Source: Paramisgurnus dabryanus
Lineage: Eukaryota > Chordata > Actinopteri > Cypriniformes > Cobitidae
Assembly (NCBI RefSeq): GCF_030506205.2
Contig: NC_133351.1
Location: 410,001 to 474,000 of the forward strand
Length of the DNA stretch: 64,000 nt
Reading direction: 5' to 3'
Shown here: piece by piece, positions 1 to 10,039 of the stretch
Layout: every line of letters begins with the position of its first letter
Position numbering within the stretch: position 1 is the first letter of the stretch
Notes under the pieces: generated by a model
What the model was told of the DNA's origin: nothing
Databases searched by the model: none
The model's input: only the letters and a program-made list of their open reading frames with translations
Program-made: the position numbers and the translations under genes

Positions 1-162
1 TGATGGTGTCTGTACTGCCTTACCACTTGAAGCTCGATCCAGAGAGTTCAGACGGCCGTTACGATATAAACGATCTCCGTCAATGAACGCGATTGGATTT
101 AACTTTTTTAGGTGTCCTTAGCTCTGCCAGAATGCTAAACGAAGACGAAAGGTAATTATAAA

Positions 163-560
163 GTACTACATTACTTTGCAAACTATATGGAAACACCAAA
201 TGTAGCACATAGAAAGTATTTTTTGAAATGATTATGAAACTATTTCACTTATTAACATTATTTTACTATAGTAAACTTTATTATAAAAGACTGCTTACAT
301 ACTATATTACTGTGCAAACTATATGGAAACACCAAATGTAGAACATAGAAAGTATTTGTTGAAATGATTATAAAACTATTTCATTTGTTAACATTATTTT
401 ACTATAGTAAACTTTATTATAAAAGACTGCTTACATACTATATCACTGTGCAAACTATATGGAAACACCAAATGTAGCACAAAGAAAGTATTAATTGAAA
501 TGAATGTTCTACATTATTTCACTATGGTAAACTTTATTATGAAAGACTGCTTACTTATAA
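163..560. repeat. 136-bp tandem repeat, about 3 units, inside transposon copy 1
   Basis: The string gcaaactatatggaaacacc recurs at 178, 314 and 450, so the period is exactly 136 bp. Each unit continues with a tract that includes tttactatagtaaactttat. The third unit is shortened and diverged. The inverted partner element has a single unit at roughly 31000-31145, so the triplication arose in this copy, or was lost in the other, after the two separated. Confidence 0.9.
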
Positions 561-1029
561 GTGCTATGTTTTTACTTATTAGGTTTTAAGGAGAATGCAA
601 CATGTTCCAGGGCCTCTTACCTGCGTGATTCATCATCCAGGTTTTGCACAAATTGTCTAAATCCCTACACACAGAACATTTATTGTACCGACTATAAGCC
701 TTTGAGGCGCAGGACTAGAGTAAGTTTTATTACATTTTTAAACCAATAACACTAAAGTATCATTATAGTAACAAAGTACCCAAAAGAACAAAAGATGTAA
801 CTTTAAAGAAAATATAATAGTCAGTCAAAAGTTTTTTTTATTTATTACAAATATATATTTAAATGTTAAACAAAATACAAATAAACATACTTTAGTAACC
901 ATATTGTGCTCTTGTTTCAAAAATTGTTCAATTCATTTCTTACAGCTATCTATTCAGATAAATGGCATATCAAAGCTTTGTCAGCTGGTGCTATTTAAGA
1001 CGACACTATAAGGTTATCATCCTGTCGTG

Positions 1030-1440
1030 TGTTGTTCTCCAGATATGCTTGGAGCTTCCTGATCAGAATGTTGGCTTTCGATTGCTCCTGCACTGAAGAT
1101 GGCATGCAATCACGTCCTCCTTTGAAGGTCTCTCAAACTGTGATGCCAGGTCCATTGGAATCGGGGTTTCCTTCAGCTTATCTTCAAATACCTCATCAAA
1201 CACAAGCCTGATCACATCCTCTACATAACTGTAGAAATATTGCGGTCAATAAATTTTTTGTTTTGATCATTTATTTCCCTGCTTCATACATTAAGTTTTT
1301 AATTATGAATGTATTTGAAATAAAACATTACTGCTTACGGTATGTCACTTGTGTGTTTTGGGAACATAGCCTTGTACTTTCCCTCACCTGCTTTTGTTAC
1401 GGCTTGGTGACATTGTAATGGATGGCTGCAAGGTAACCTG
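1030..1440 (-). pseudogene. decayed exons of a transposon-carried protein (copy 1)
   Basis: Read on the minus strand, a segment of about 100 bp (near 1342-1438) lies between an acceptor-like TTTTTACAG and a donor-like GTAAGCAG. A second segment (near 1230 down to 1060) follows a TTTCTACAG acceptor. The second segment translates to a stretch with VFDEVFEDKLKETPIP and SQFERPSKEDVI, the same as in copy 2. I recall similar motifs in uncharacterised proteins spread through fish transposons, but I cannot name the family with certainty. No continuous frame survives. Forward-strand frames here are shadows of these exons. Confidence 0.5.
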
Positions 1441-2949
1441 TAAAAATATAAACAATTAATTTATTGTAAAAGTAAATACTACTTTATTTAACACAGTTAC
1501 TAAAATACTTAAATACCTGCACAGCATTCTAATAAATGAGAAAATCAAATTTTTTTTGCTGCAAATCTGAAATCTCAGGCTACGGACGGCAAAGGCATCC
1601 ACTGATGATGGTGATGGAAACATTGTGAACTGATGCTACTGCCTGGGTTCCTATTATTATGCAGAGAAAAAAAAACTTTGTCATCATCAGTTATACATCT
1701 AAGACTGGTAGTGGTTTCACTAGGTAAATACATCATATGTGTGACACACCTTTGCTCCTCATATGCCAGTCTGACTCCTTGTACTGTGTGTTATGATGTT
1801 GCATGTTTGCATACAGTGTAGAAGGATGTGTCCAGCTGCGAATCTAGGATATAGACAAATAAAACAAACATGTATTCAGTCAAAAAGACATATTATAACA
1901 ATAGAGTACAACGACTATAAATCGTTAGACTATTCATTAAAACGTTAATGTATTACATGGCCCAACATTAGCAACACACATTACGTGTTTACTTCGTTTC
2001 AAAATCTAAGAAAGCTTCAAGTAAATACAACAGTAAAATACATATAACTTTAAACAAATCATCTGTATAGAGTTTCTTGAGTTTGATCATGAGAACAAAT
2101 TTTACCGGTAACAGTTTAGCTGGTATTTGTATTTAGCTTAGCAACTTAGCAAGTTTGTAAACATGTCTAAACCAACATCGATAAAAAAAACGATAGTCTG
2201 CATAATTCAACATACACGTGTGTAAATATGGTACGTTGTTTATGAAATACAGTATTACAACACAAAACAATTAGCTTGCAAGCTTAGCTCTACACGCACA
2301 TTATGTTAATCTCCGGTTACCGGTTACGTAATGTACAGTAAAAGGCAAATAATAAACGTGAATACTTACAGCCTGTGATCCAGAAGTGCACAGTAATCCA
2401 ACTTTCAGGAGGAGACGTCGCGCAAATCCAGCTTCGGTTCATGAGAAGCAGTTATTGTGAAAACTCCGTGAACAACTTCTGACTGGATTTTTCCGGAACC
2501 GAATTAAACATGATGTCCTCTGTGGAAGTCCATAAAGTGCTATTTTGCCCTCGCATCTAAAGAGACAGCGTCTACTCGAGAGATTTAATCGCTTAAACGA
2601 TGAAACAAGAGTTTGCAAACAGAGTCAAAGCAGGGACTCACAACCTCTGCCCTTTTAGCTTTCTTCTGACTCTGCGCTCCCCACCCCCGTCTTCGAGGGC
2701 ATACCCAAGCAAAGCAGAGAGGGCTGAACTATGATAATGTTGGTCTTATCTACGTCACTAATCCCAGGAAGTAAACTGTTGCCTACATTCCGAGTGTTTT
2801 TTGTAGAGTCCTCGAACGTTAGAGACGATAACTCGCGTCATCGTTTTCTTTGAGGTATGTACTTTTTGAATATCGTTAGCATGTACTAATACACACTTAC
2901 ACACAAAAGGATGTTTAAAAACGTGTATCCCATAATAGGTGCTCTTTAA

Positions 2950-3180
2950 TGTTTTAGTGTCCTTACCCTACCAATCTGTTACATTCTGATCAAGACCCAT
3001 TGTGATGAATGATTAAGGGGATTTGGGCTTTGTGTTACTTAATATTTAATCATGACTGGAAAACATCATGATTTTAGTCAGCTTGGTGTGCTGAGAAAAT
3101 GTTCATATCAATGGGAATATACTTCAAAGATATTTTACTGATAAAGATTTCTAGCGATGCCAATAATTGTGTCCCGTGTG
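2950..3180. other. short spacer between two transposable elements
   Basis: Unique AT-rich sequence lies between the TTAA element and the LTR-like element. I see no gene or repeat in it. It ends in TATT (3181-3184), which is the left target duplication of the next element. Confidence 0.6.
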
Positions 3181-3185
3181 TATTT

Positions 3186-3244
3186 GTCACAAGGTGACGA
3201 TCTTTAGGGGGCGGAACCAAAGTTAAGGAAGTTTGGTTCCGCCC
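3186..3244. repeat. terminal hairpins of LTR-like element copy 1
   Basis: The first bases form GTCAC-AAG-GTGAC. A few bases later GGGCGGAACCAAA (3209-3221) pairs with TTTGGTTCCGCCC (3232-3244) around a 10-base loop. Both hairpins are present in copy 2, where the loop sequence has changed but the GGGCGGAACC/GGTTCCGCCC stem is kept. The 3' end also holds an imperfect inverted repeat (ggggc...gcccc) just before the final GTGACA. Confidence 0.75.
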
Positions 3245-3384
3245 GGAAATGTTTCCACCTGGGCCGGAAGGGAAGAACACCGGAACTTCCGGTAACGCCG
3301 CGGGAGGGAAAATCGGCGAATTAGACACAGCTGTGCCTAGTTAACAGGAGCGGCGATGATTGGAGGACACGCTGAGCAGGCCAG

Positions 3385-3391
3385 TATAAAA
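3385..3391 (+). promoter_or_regulatory. TATA box of LTR-like element
   Basis: TATAAAA sits 200 bp inside the element, at the place expected for the end of U3. Transcription would start near 3415. Copy 2 has lost this motif at the matching place. Confidence 0.5.
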
Positions 3392-3600
3392 GGACAGTTT
3401 AAATCACAGTTAGAGGCTGGTTGTTGATGTTGTATTGAAGTGCTGCGTGTACTCATCGGGTACGTTGCTGGTAGCGGTCCGGCTCTCTTTCCCAGGCCGA
3501 AGCGGTATAGTTGGAGAGATATTGTGAACCTTAAAGGTTGAAAGACGAACGGATGATATCGTAAACAAAGACACAACACAAGGAGAAGAACGGAGTTTAT

Positions 3601-4576
3601 GTGAGTTCAAACCTGCAAGTGAATTGTGGAAACGCTGGAAGAGACGCCCTGTTTGCAGGGTTGATGTTGCCTGTTGTGTGGACCAGAAGCAAAGGACAGT
3701 GAGACAACGAGTTCACAGTACTCGTGAGTATAATATTTTGTGAAGACGCTTTGTATACTAACCTGTCTTTCCAGTGGATACCTCCAGGAGAAGGAGGGCG
3801 GCCCTACCCCTAAGATAGCGTGGTGGGTGAGCCGAGGGAATATTCGACGGAAGCTAAGCACAGCGACAAGACCATCAGCTAGGCCGTATTTTCCATCACC
3901 AATCGGACCTGGGCAAAGTGGAAGGAGACGGGCGTCCTTTGTGTACACTTGAGCGTGGTGGGTGAGTTTTTGTGCTGTGGAAACTTTTCACTTTTGACGT
4001 GGTGCTGTGTACTGCTGTGTATTGCTGTGTGTCTTGTCAGACAAACCCCCGCCTTCGTACACTTTGTCAAAGAAAGACGAAGAGGTTGCCGGTCCTAGTG
4101 AAGTATATCTTAATATATGTTGTGAACACGCTTCAGGCCTATGTAACGAAGCGGTGCCACGGAACGATCTCCCGTCCAGACGTTTGGGGTGTTTCTAAAG
4201 AACGGCGGTGAAGAACTGGACGGTTGGTGTACGTGTGAGTACGACTAAGGGTCACTACTGTTGATGTTTTTACCTACGTAATACTTACTGTTGCAGAGAG
4301 TGAGGTGTAGGAATTCCGCCGTCCCGTGGTCTCTACAAAGGGGCGCCCCTGCTCGGTATACGATCGCCTAACGGCAACCAGAGAAGAGCAGCGCTCGGCC
4401 TGGTGTGACGGTGCGACGTATCCACCCCTCTGTGACCATCGAGCTCGTCGTGAGGGTCTGTCCCCGACGTTACCTGGAAAACTGCTTGTCGATCTGACCT
4501 ATTGAGAGAAACCAATTGTTGTAAGTCCGCCACCTGGGTATTATATTGGACCCCTTTCTAAGTCTGTTAATTACAG
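3601..4576 (+). other. five predicted short introns in the leader of LTR-like element copy 1
   Basis: Five donor/acceptor pairs can be read. (1) 3601-3658, GTGAGT to TTTGCAG, 58 nt. (2) 3724-3774, GTGAGT to TTTCCAG, 51 nt, with a perfect TACTAAC branch site at 3757. (3) 3962-4040, GTGAGT to TTGTCAG, 79 nt. (4) 4235-4296, GTGAGT to GTTGCAG, 62 nt. (5) 4521-4576, GTAAGT to ATTACAG, 56 nt. The sequence around introns 3 and 4 is conserved in copy 2 (34652-34734 and 34865-34923) with both splice sites retained; intron 2 keeps its donor but not its acceptor. The exons have no shared open frame, so a non-coding leader is likely. Splicing is inferred, not shown. Confidence 0.5.
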
Positions 4577-4599
4577 GGGTGGAGAACGCACCGCACCGA

Positions 4600-5650
4600 A
4601 ACGGAACGCAATGAGGATTCCAGAAGAGAGCGAGCTGTAACCAGCAAAGAGGTGAGAGCAAAACAAGTCGAACTAACTGTGCCTTTGTGTCCCAGCCATT
4701 TGCCTGTGGAGAAAGAGAAAGAGAGTGAGCACCAAGAGAACGAACTGTGTGAAACCTGTACTTACCGTGAGCTGTAATCAGCGAAGAGGTGAGAGCAAAC
4801 CAAGTCGAACTAACTGTGCCTTTGTGTCCCAGCCGTTGCCTGTGGAGAAAGAGAAAGAGAGTGAGCACCAAGAGAACGAACTGTGTGAAACCTGTACTTA
4901 CCGTGAGCTGTAATCAGCGAAGAGGTGAGAGCAAACCAAGTCGAACTAACTGTGCCTTTGTGTCCCAGCCGTTGCCTGTGGAGAAAGAGAAAGAGAGTGA
5001 GCACCAAGAGAACGAACTGTGTGAAACCTGTACTTACCGTGAGCTGTAACCAGCGAAGAGGTGAGAGCAAACCAAGTCGAATTAACTGTGCCTTTGTGTC
5101 CCAGCCATTGCCTGTGGAGAAAGAAAAAGAGAGTGAGCACCAAGAGAACGAACTGTGTGAAACCTGTACTTACCGTGAGCTGTAACCAGCGAAGAGGTGA
5201 GAGCAAACCAAGTCGAATTAACTGTGCCTTTGTGTCCCAGCCGTTGCCTGTGGAGAAAGAGAAAGAGAGTGAGCACCAAGAGAACGAACTGTGTGAAACC
5301 TGTACTTACCGTGAGCTGTAACCAGCGAAGAGGTGAGAGCAAACCAAGTCGAATTAACTGTGCCTTTGTGTCCCAGCCGTTGCCTGTGGAGAAAGAGAAA
5401 GAGAGTGAGCACCAAGAGAACGAACTGTGTGAAACCTGTACTTACCGTGAGCTGTAACCAGCAAAGAGGTAAGAGCAAACCAAGTTGAACTAACTGTGCC
5501 TTTGTGTCCCAGCCGTTGCCTGTGAAGAAAGAGAAAGAGAGTGAACACCAAGAGAACGAGCTGTGTGAAACCTGTACTTACCGTTAGCTGTAACCAGCGA
5601 AGAGGTGAGAGCAACCCAAGTCGAACTAACTGTATCTTTGTGCCCCAGCC
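4600..5650 (+). repeat. 136-bp tandem array; each unit holds a 44-nt intron-like segment
   Basis: Eight donors lie at 4652, 4789, 4925, 5061, 5197, 5333, 5469 and 5605, spaced 137, 136, 136, 136, 136, 136 and 136 bp. Each is GTGAGAGC or GTAAGAGC. Six follow the junction AGAG and two (4652, 5469) a close variant, AAGAG. Each is followed by a CTAAC or TTAAC branch-like motif, a T/C-rich run and CCCAG exactly 44 nt from the donor. The remaining 92-93 bp of each unit is purine-rich and exon-like. Neither 136 nor 92 is a multiple of three, so the 86-codon frames that span units on either strand are by-products of the repeat. The outer units differ most and the middle units are nearly identical, as expected for recent unequal exchange. 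Confidence 0.85.
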
Positions 5651-5708
5651 GCCATACGACAGGGAACAGTAAAAGCACGTGTGGAAAGACCCCGTGAGGC
5701 GAGAAAAG

Positions 5709-5763
5709 GTACGCAGACAGGAAAAATACGTCAACACTCATTTTGCTTTTATTCTGCCTCCAG
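5709..5763 (+). other. last predicted short intron of LTR-like element copy 1
   Basis: GTACGC at 5709 follows AAAAG, and a long pyrimidine tract ends in CTCCAG at 5761-5763, giving 55 nt. It follows the tandem array and precedes the polyA signal. A run of 14 C residues lies downstream near 5821. Confidence 0.4.
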
Positions 5764-5942
5764 GAAGGAAAAAGGAGGGCGCCACGGATAAAAGGGACCA
5801 GCCAGGAGCCTGACTTCTACGCCCCCCCCCCCCTTTTTCCGTCATTGCCTTGGCCGTAGCCCACCTGGAGGGCAGAGCCAGAGACTCTAATTTTAATTGC
5901 CCTTTCCCCATTTCCCCCAAGTTTCTTTTAAATATTTAAATA

Positions 5943-5948
5943 AATAAA
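5943..5948 (+). terminator. polyadenylation signal of LTR-like element
   Basis: AATAAA is followed by a T-rich stretch and then TGTTGTCTGGTCATTGGG, a downstream GT-rich element. Copy 2 keeps the same block at 35531. Confidence 0.65.
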
Positions 5949-6080
5949 GATTGTTTTTATATTTACTTATCCTCGTTGTTGTCTGGTCATTGGGTTGGTT
6001 TTGGGGACCTCCTCGTGGTGGAAGTTGAAAAGGGGCATGGCTTTAGCCAAACCATAGCCAGCCCCTGGGTGTGACATATT

Positions 6081-7020
6081 AGAGAAAAACTTTTTTCAGT
6101 AATGTAATCCCTCCCCCAACACACCGTTAATTGTTTTACTTTACTTTACTTTTTTTAAGTAAATGGAGAAACAGAGATTTATTTTCAAAGCTTTCTTTGC
6201 GTGTATTTACCAAGGGCACCAATTTTTTGTCCAAATCTTCCTTTCGAAAAAGCTGCTTTTACCTTTACAATGTAGAGTAAATGACTGTATAATACTGAAT
6301 GAAATGCAGATTCATCTGCAAGTCTTTTCCACAGAATAATAGTTAGGTTTCATTAAAAATCAAATCAAAGTGAAAACACACCTGATGAGACACTCTAATG
6401 TCCAACCTGCACAGCAAATATTAACAGACTCAAGATCACACAGGTCATATGATCTGCTGCTGTTATGAGACCGATGACAGACGTACCGTAGCTACTGAAA
6501 ACATGACTTTGAACGTTCTTGAAATACCTCCTGTTCCCGGATCAGCCCACAGCGTGTTATTGAGGACAAACCGAGGACTGCGGGGCGGCTCTGTTAATTA
6601 CTCTGAACGGAGAACTGGGGCAGCTCAACCTGAGATGCACAAAATGTCACAATCTGCATTTGTATGGCACTATAACCTCCAGCGGGAAATCAAGGGACTT
6701 CTAATAGCACAAAGAAACGGTGCTTTTCTCCATTGATGATCACTGTATGGTTTGTTAAAATCACAGCATAGAGATTCGTACTCTAAAAATATCAGCGACT
6801 AACACTGAGGCGTCTGTGCAACTGCCACCAATTAAAAGAAATGCACTCATCAGATGGATGTTTTCAACTCAGTGTGACAGATACATGCTGTTGCTACGCT
6901 TTGCCTGCTCTCATCTCGCCTGCGGCTCTATATCATTTTTTAATCTATGACGCGGGGTTAATGCGTTACACTAAAGATTCTGTCATGTACTTTGTAACGC
7001 TGAGTTTATTTTATCTGTCA
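6081..7020. other. unique DNA, no gene recognised
   Basis: AT-rich sequence with short open frames only; the longest, 6449-6736, has no recognisable protein signature. No repeat ends are seen. Confidence 0.5.
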
Positions 7021-7151
7021 CATTTGGGCAGACGATTTCATCCTAGACAGCTTACAGTAGATTTTACACGATAGGAGCTGTTTGAGGATTTGTGCATCCT
7101 GGGAGTCAAACCCACGATCTTTCTCATTGCTTTCTCCTGTTGAGCTATAGG
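7021..7151 (-). mobile_element. tRNA-derived SINE
   Basis: On the minus strand the copy starts with an A-box-like TAGCTCAACAGG and has a B-box-like GGTTTGACTCC about 35 bp on, the internal RNA polymerase III promoter of tRNA-derived SINEs. The body ends with a degenerate form of the common fish tail (consensus about GGATAAAAGCGTCTGC). The copy is diverged and lacks a clear target duplication. Confidence 0.6.
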
Positions 7152-7910
7152 AAGACTGAGATGTTGAGCAGCACACAAACAACACCAGGACTGTGGGTTC
7201 AAGTCTCAGATAATACACAGCTGATAAAGTGGGGCAGAGCTTTAGGAGCTTCAACTGTTGTATCAATGCAGTATTGCTCTGGTAGTCATGTGGTATGACT
7301 GCGATTGTCTCCTGTACATGACCTTTGACCTTATCACAGCCATGCTACTCCAAAGGTGTTGCTTTATTATTCAGCATTTTTAGAGTACTGGCAAATATCT
7401 TTGATTATTTCAGCTCCAAGTTACATTTACCCTGATTCAAAACGAAGAGCACATGATCTCATCCAGCTGACATTAATATGAAATGAACTTTTTTAATAAA
7501 ATGTTTCTCTTTTATGGAGCAGGGGTGGGATCGTGCTCTGGTCATCACGGCCGGCGTTGGCACAAGGCCTGAATGCAGTGATGTTGACAGATGTCCTCTT
7601 ACGATGACATGACAGGTGACAGAATGACCCTTTACAGCTGGACACCGGCACATAGACAAATTATAAAACATACTGGACATCCTGACCTTCAGATCCTCAG
7701 GACGTCTTTAAAGTCTACTACCATTAGTAATGTTTCACATTTGATTCGCGCCATTCAGTGATGTTATGGGCACAACTAGAACCATGCATCTGTAGCGTTA
7801 TGTATTTCAACTTTAGTTACAACAAAGTGAGAATGTGCATTGAAATGCCTGTCACTGGTTTTTAAACGATTGGCATCTATTGAGTTCAATTCTTTTACTG
7901 GACCTTAGTG
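7152..7910. other. unique DNA, no gene recognised
   Basis: Nothing recognisable was found. The minus-strand 73-codon frame at 7459-7680 has no conserved motif. Confidence 0.45.
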
Positions 7911-8687
7911 CAACAATGTTTAAGAATCAGACACAGTCGATCAATTTAAGTCTAAACTAAAGACATATCTCTTTATCAAAGCAAAAACATAACTCATCTT
8001 TTAAATATACTTATGCCACAATAGTTATCTTGTCTGGAATTGAGCAGATATTAAACCACTTTACTGTAAGACACTTGTACTACATGCCAACAGCCCCTAT
8101 TTTGTTTCTTTCTCCCTGTCTCATCCTTGAACCCGAGGACAATGAAACTAACAGACCCAGTTCCTGCTGCCGTGAAGGTCATCACACCACTGATCTACTG
8201 ACCTTCCTTCAACGTGATGCTCAGCTGATGTCTGACCAGCGACCACCGACCGCTTCCTGTTTGATTTATGTGCTTTTACGGGTTTATATATATATATCTT
8301 ATTTTAAATGTTTTAATTTCCATCAAATTGTATAAAATAGTATATATATATATAGTATATCCTCTATAGATTCAGCTATGTCTGGCTTTCTCTCAAGGGT
8401 TTTTTTCTTCATAGGACTTTTTATTCCTAATTAACAAGCCGGGAGGATTTTTCTCCTCGGAGTTTTTTCAACCCTAGTGAGTCAGCTGACATTGGCTTAA
8501 CTTTGAACTCTCATTTATATGTAACATTATTACTACGCTCGCAAGTATAGGTTAATCTTAGCCGCTACTCTGCAACTTTTGTTGTCCATCGATTTGTCTG
8601 TTTTTCTTGTTTTTATTAAATTAAAGCTGCTTTGAAACAATTAAACAATTGTAAAAAAGTGCTATATAAATTAAATTGAATTAAATG
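7911..8687 (+). mobile_element. LINE 3' fragment
   Basis: Near 7950 a short frame reads SKLKTYLFIKAKT and then a stop, which resembles the C-terminus of the reverse-transcriptase protein of several fish LINE families. After a long 3' untranslated part, the copy ends with a GCTGCTTTGAAACAATT block and GTGCTATATAAATTAAATTG, the usual LINE tail. It is 5'-truncated and the clade is not determined. A short TA-rich tract interrupts it near 8285-8355. Confidence 0.6.
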
Positions 8688-8772
8688 ATTTGAGTAAAGA
8701 AAGTGCATTCCGAATGACCCGGGTAGATTTCCGCCATCTACTATGAACCTCAGTAAGACTTGGAGGGATGGA

Positions 8773-8787
8773 GTTGCCCATGGCAAC
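8773..8787. promoter_or_regulatory. RFX X-box-like palindrome
   Basis: GTTGCCCATGGCAAC fits the paired half-site pattern GTTGCC-N3-GGCAAC bound by RFX factors. It lies in apparently unique DNA with no nearby recognised gene. Confidence 0.4.
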
Positions 8788-8799
8788 AGTTGCAATGAG

Positions 8800-9765
8800 A
8801 TGATTTCAGATAGAAATGGATACTAGGTTAGAAAACTGAGACCGATCTATTACAATGGAGATGGTGTCTGTCCAAAAGTAACAGAGTAAGCAGACCTTTT
8901 CTCATTTGTCAGTTAAATGTTCTTGTGTGCAAAATGACGGTGATATTAAACCTAGTTAACTCCCATGGGGCTCGGGCGTATTTGTGGGTAGAAGCGCTCG
9001 GAAGCCTTCATTGATTTATACGTAAAGTGGGAAGTAATCGATCGCTGCGGCCACGGGCAAGTCTCTCTGGTCAGCTAACTTTTTAACCTTTCCTCCATTG
9101 TTTCTTTCACTCATCCAGATAATCAAGTTCTCCAGCTTTCGCACATCTCATCTTGCGCTGCCATCTGATGGGAGATGTGATGGGCGACTATATTTAGGAT
9201 CTTCTTCCCACTAATTGAAGGTGAGAGGAATGCGAGTGTGTGTGTGTGACAGTGTTCGTGAAGGAGGTGAGATTGCACACGCAACAGCAGACACATTTTT
9301 ATTTCTTCTCCCTTTTGCTTTTATTCACACCTTTCTGATGGCACGATGTTAACGCAGCGGTGAGCGATGAGATTCGTTTTCAGAGCTGAGGAAAGTGACA
9401 TTGCCCAGGGTTGCACACACATAGTGCGCTAATAAAACTAATCTCATTTGCTGTAGCATGCCAAACTTCTTCATTGCTTTCTAAAAGAAACCTGACGATA
9501 TACAAGTAAAGGTGCATCAAACACAGAAGAAAAACAGCAATCTGTACAGCAATCGCAACAAACAGAAATCTAGAGCTACAGTAGTCCTGCAATAGTGCTC
9601 ATTAACACCTTTGTGCATTCATTCTTGTTGCAGGGTATTGTTCATTTAATAATTGTATAATATGATATTTGAATTTCACAGTATTCTCCAGTCAGGGTTT
9701 TTATTTACAGTTGTTTCAAGAAGATCTCAGTCTCTAAGACCAATCACTCTCTTGTTTTTCCTCAC
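8800..9765. other. unique DNA, no gene recognised
   Basis: No repeat ends or coding signature. A purine/GT-rich stretch lies near 9230-9250. Confidence 0.45.
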
Positions 9766-9769
9766 TTTT

Positions 9770-9818
9770 GTAGATTGCTTTGGATAAAAGCATCTGCTGA
9801 GTGCTTAAATGTAAATGT
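9770..9818 (+). mobile_element. SINE/LINE 3' tail relic
   Basis: The segment TTGGATAAAAGCATCTGCTG followed by AAATGTAAATG is the common 3' tail of fish SINEs. No SINE head is recognisable upstream, so only the tail is claimed. Confidence 0.55.
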
Positions 9819-9987
9819 ATTTCATGTTCCAGTTGTTATTTAATGTCTCTTTTCTAATGTTTTTAATAAAGCTTTGTTTATCTGACACACTGTGTAAGGT
9901 GTGTAAAACTGATGCAGTGTCACAGTACTTTATAATGCAGTCTGTTACATACAGGTGGAGAATCACAGTCATATACTGTATATATAT

Positions 9988-10036
<49 letters not shown>
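9988..10036. repeat. (GA)n microsatellite
   Basis: Nearly pure GA dinucleotide repeat of about 24 units. Confidence 0.95.

Positions 10037-10039
<3 letters not shown>

Larger units (their letters stand above)
1..2945 (-). mobile_element. TTAA-type DNA transposon, copy 1 (edge-truncated)
   Basis: This copy is the reverse complement of most of the complete element at 28597-31671, and about 340 bp of its far end lies outside the window. Its inner end reads AGGTGCTCT followed by TTAA at 2946-2949, which is the complement of the AGAGCACCTATTATG start seen in copy 2. TTAA target sites with short terminal inverted repeats are known for the Kolobok and piggyBac superfamilies; I cannot choose between them because no transposase is visible. 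It carries decayed exon-like segments on the minus strand (near 1030-1440). Compared with copy 2 it has an extra tandem expansion at about 163-560. Confidence 0.82.
3185..6076 (+). mobile_element. LTR-like element with many short introns, copy 1 (probable solo LTR)
   Basis: The element begins TGTCACAAGGTGAC and ends GGTGTGACA. It is flanked by an exact 4-bp duplication, TATT at 3181-3184 and 6077-6080. TG...CA ends with a 4-bp duplication are typical of LTR retrotransposons and endogenous retroviruses. A TATAAAA box at 3385 and an AATAAA signal at 5943 followed by a GT-rich stretch fit a U3-R-U5 layout in which most of the 2.9 kb is transcribed. No gag or pol is visible, so a solo LTR is the simplest reading. 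Between TATA box and polyA signal lie about 14 predicted introns of 44-79 nt, eight of them in a tandem array. A second, diverged copy is at 33868-35666. A non-autonomous DNA element with 7-bp TGTCACA ends is the alternative. Confidence 0.75.

Noticed and set aside
3828..3833. Extra donor-like GTGAGC in the LTR-like element (also near 34517 in copy 2)
   Set aside because: The site is conserved in both copies, but no suitable acceptor lies within a short distance before the next predicted donor, so no intron was called.
4725..5478. Overlapping 86-codon open frames on both strands in the 136-bp array
   Set aside because: They recur with the repeat period, shift frame from unit to unit because 136 is not a multiple of three, and overlap on both strands. 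They are by-products of the tandem array.
4600..5650. CRISPR-like array
   Set aside because: The units are direct repeats over their whole 136 bp with no unique spacers, in a eukaryotic context.
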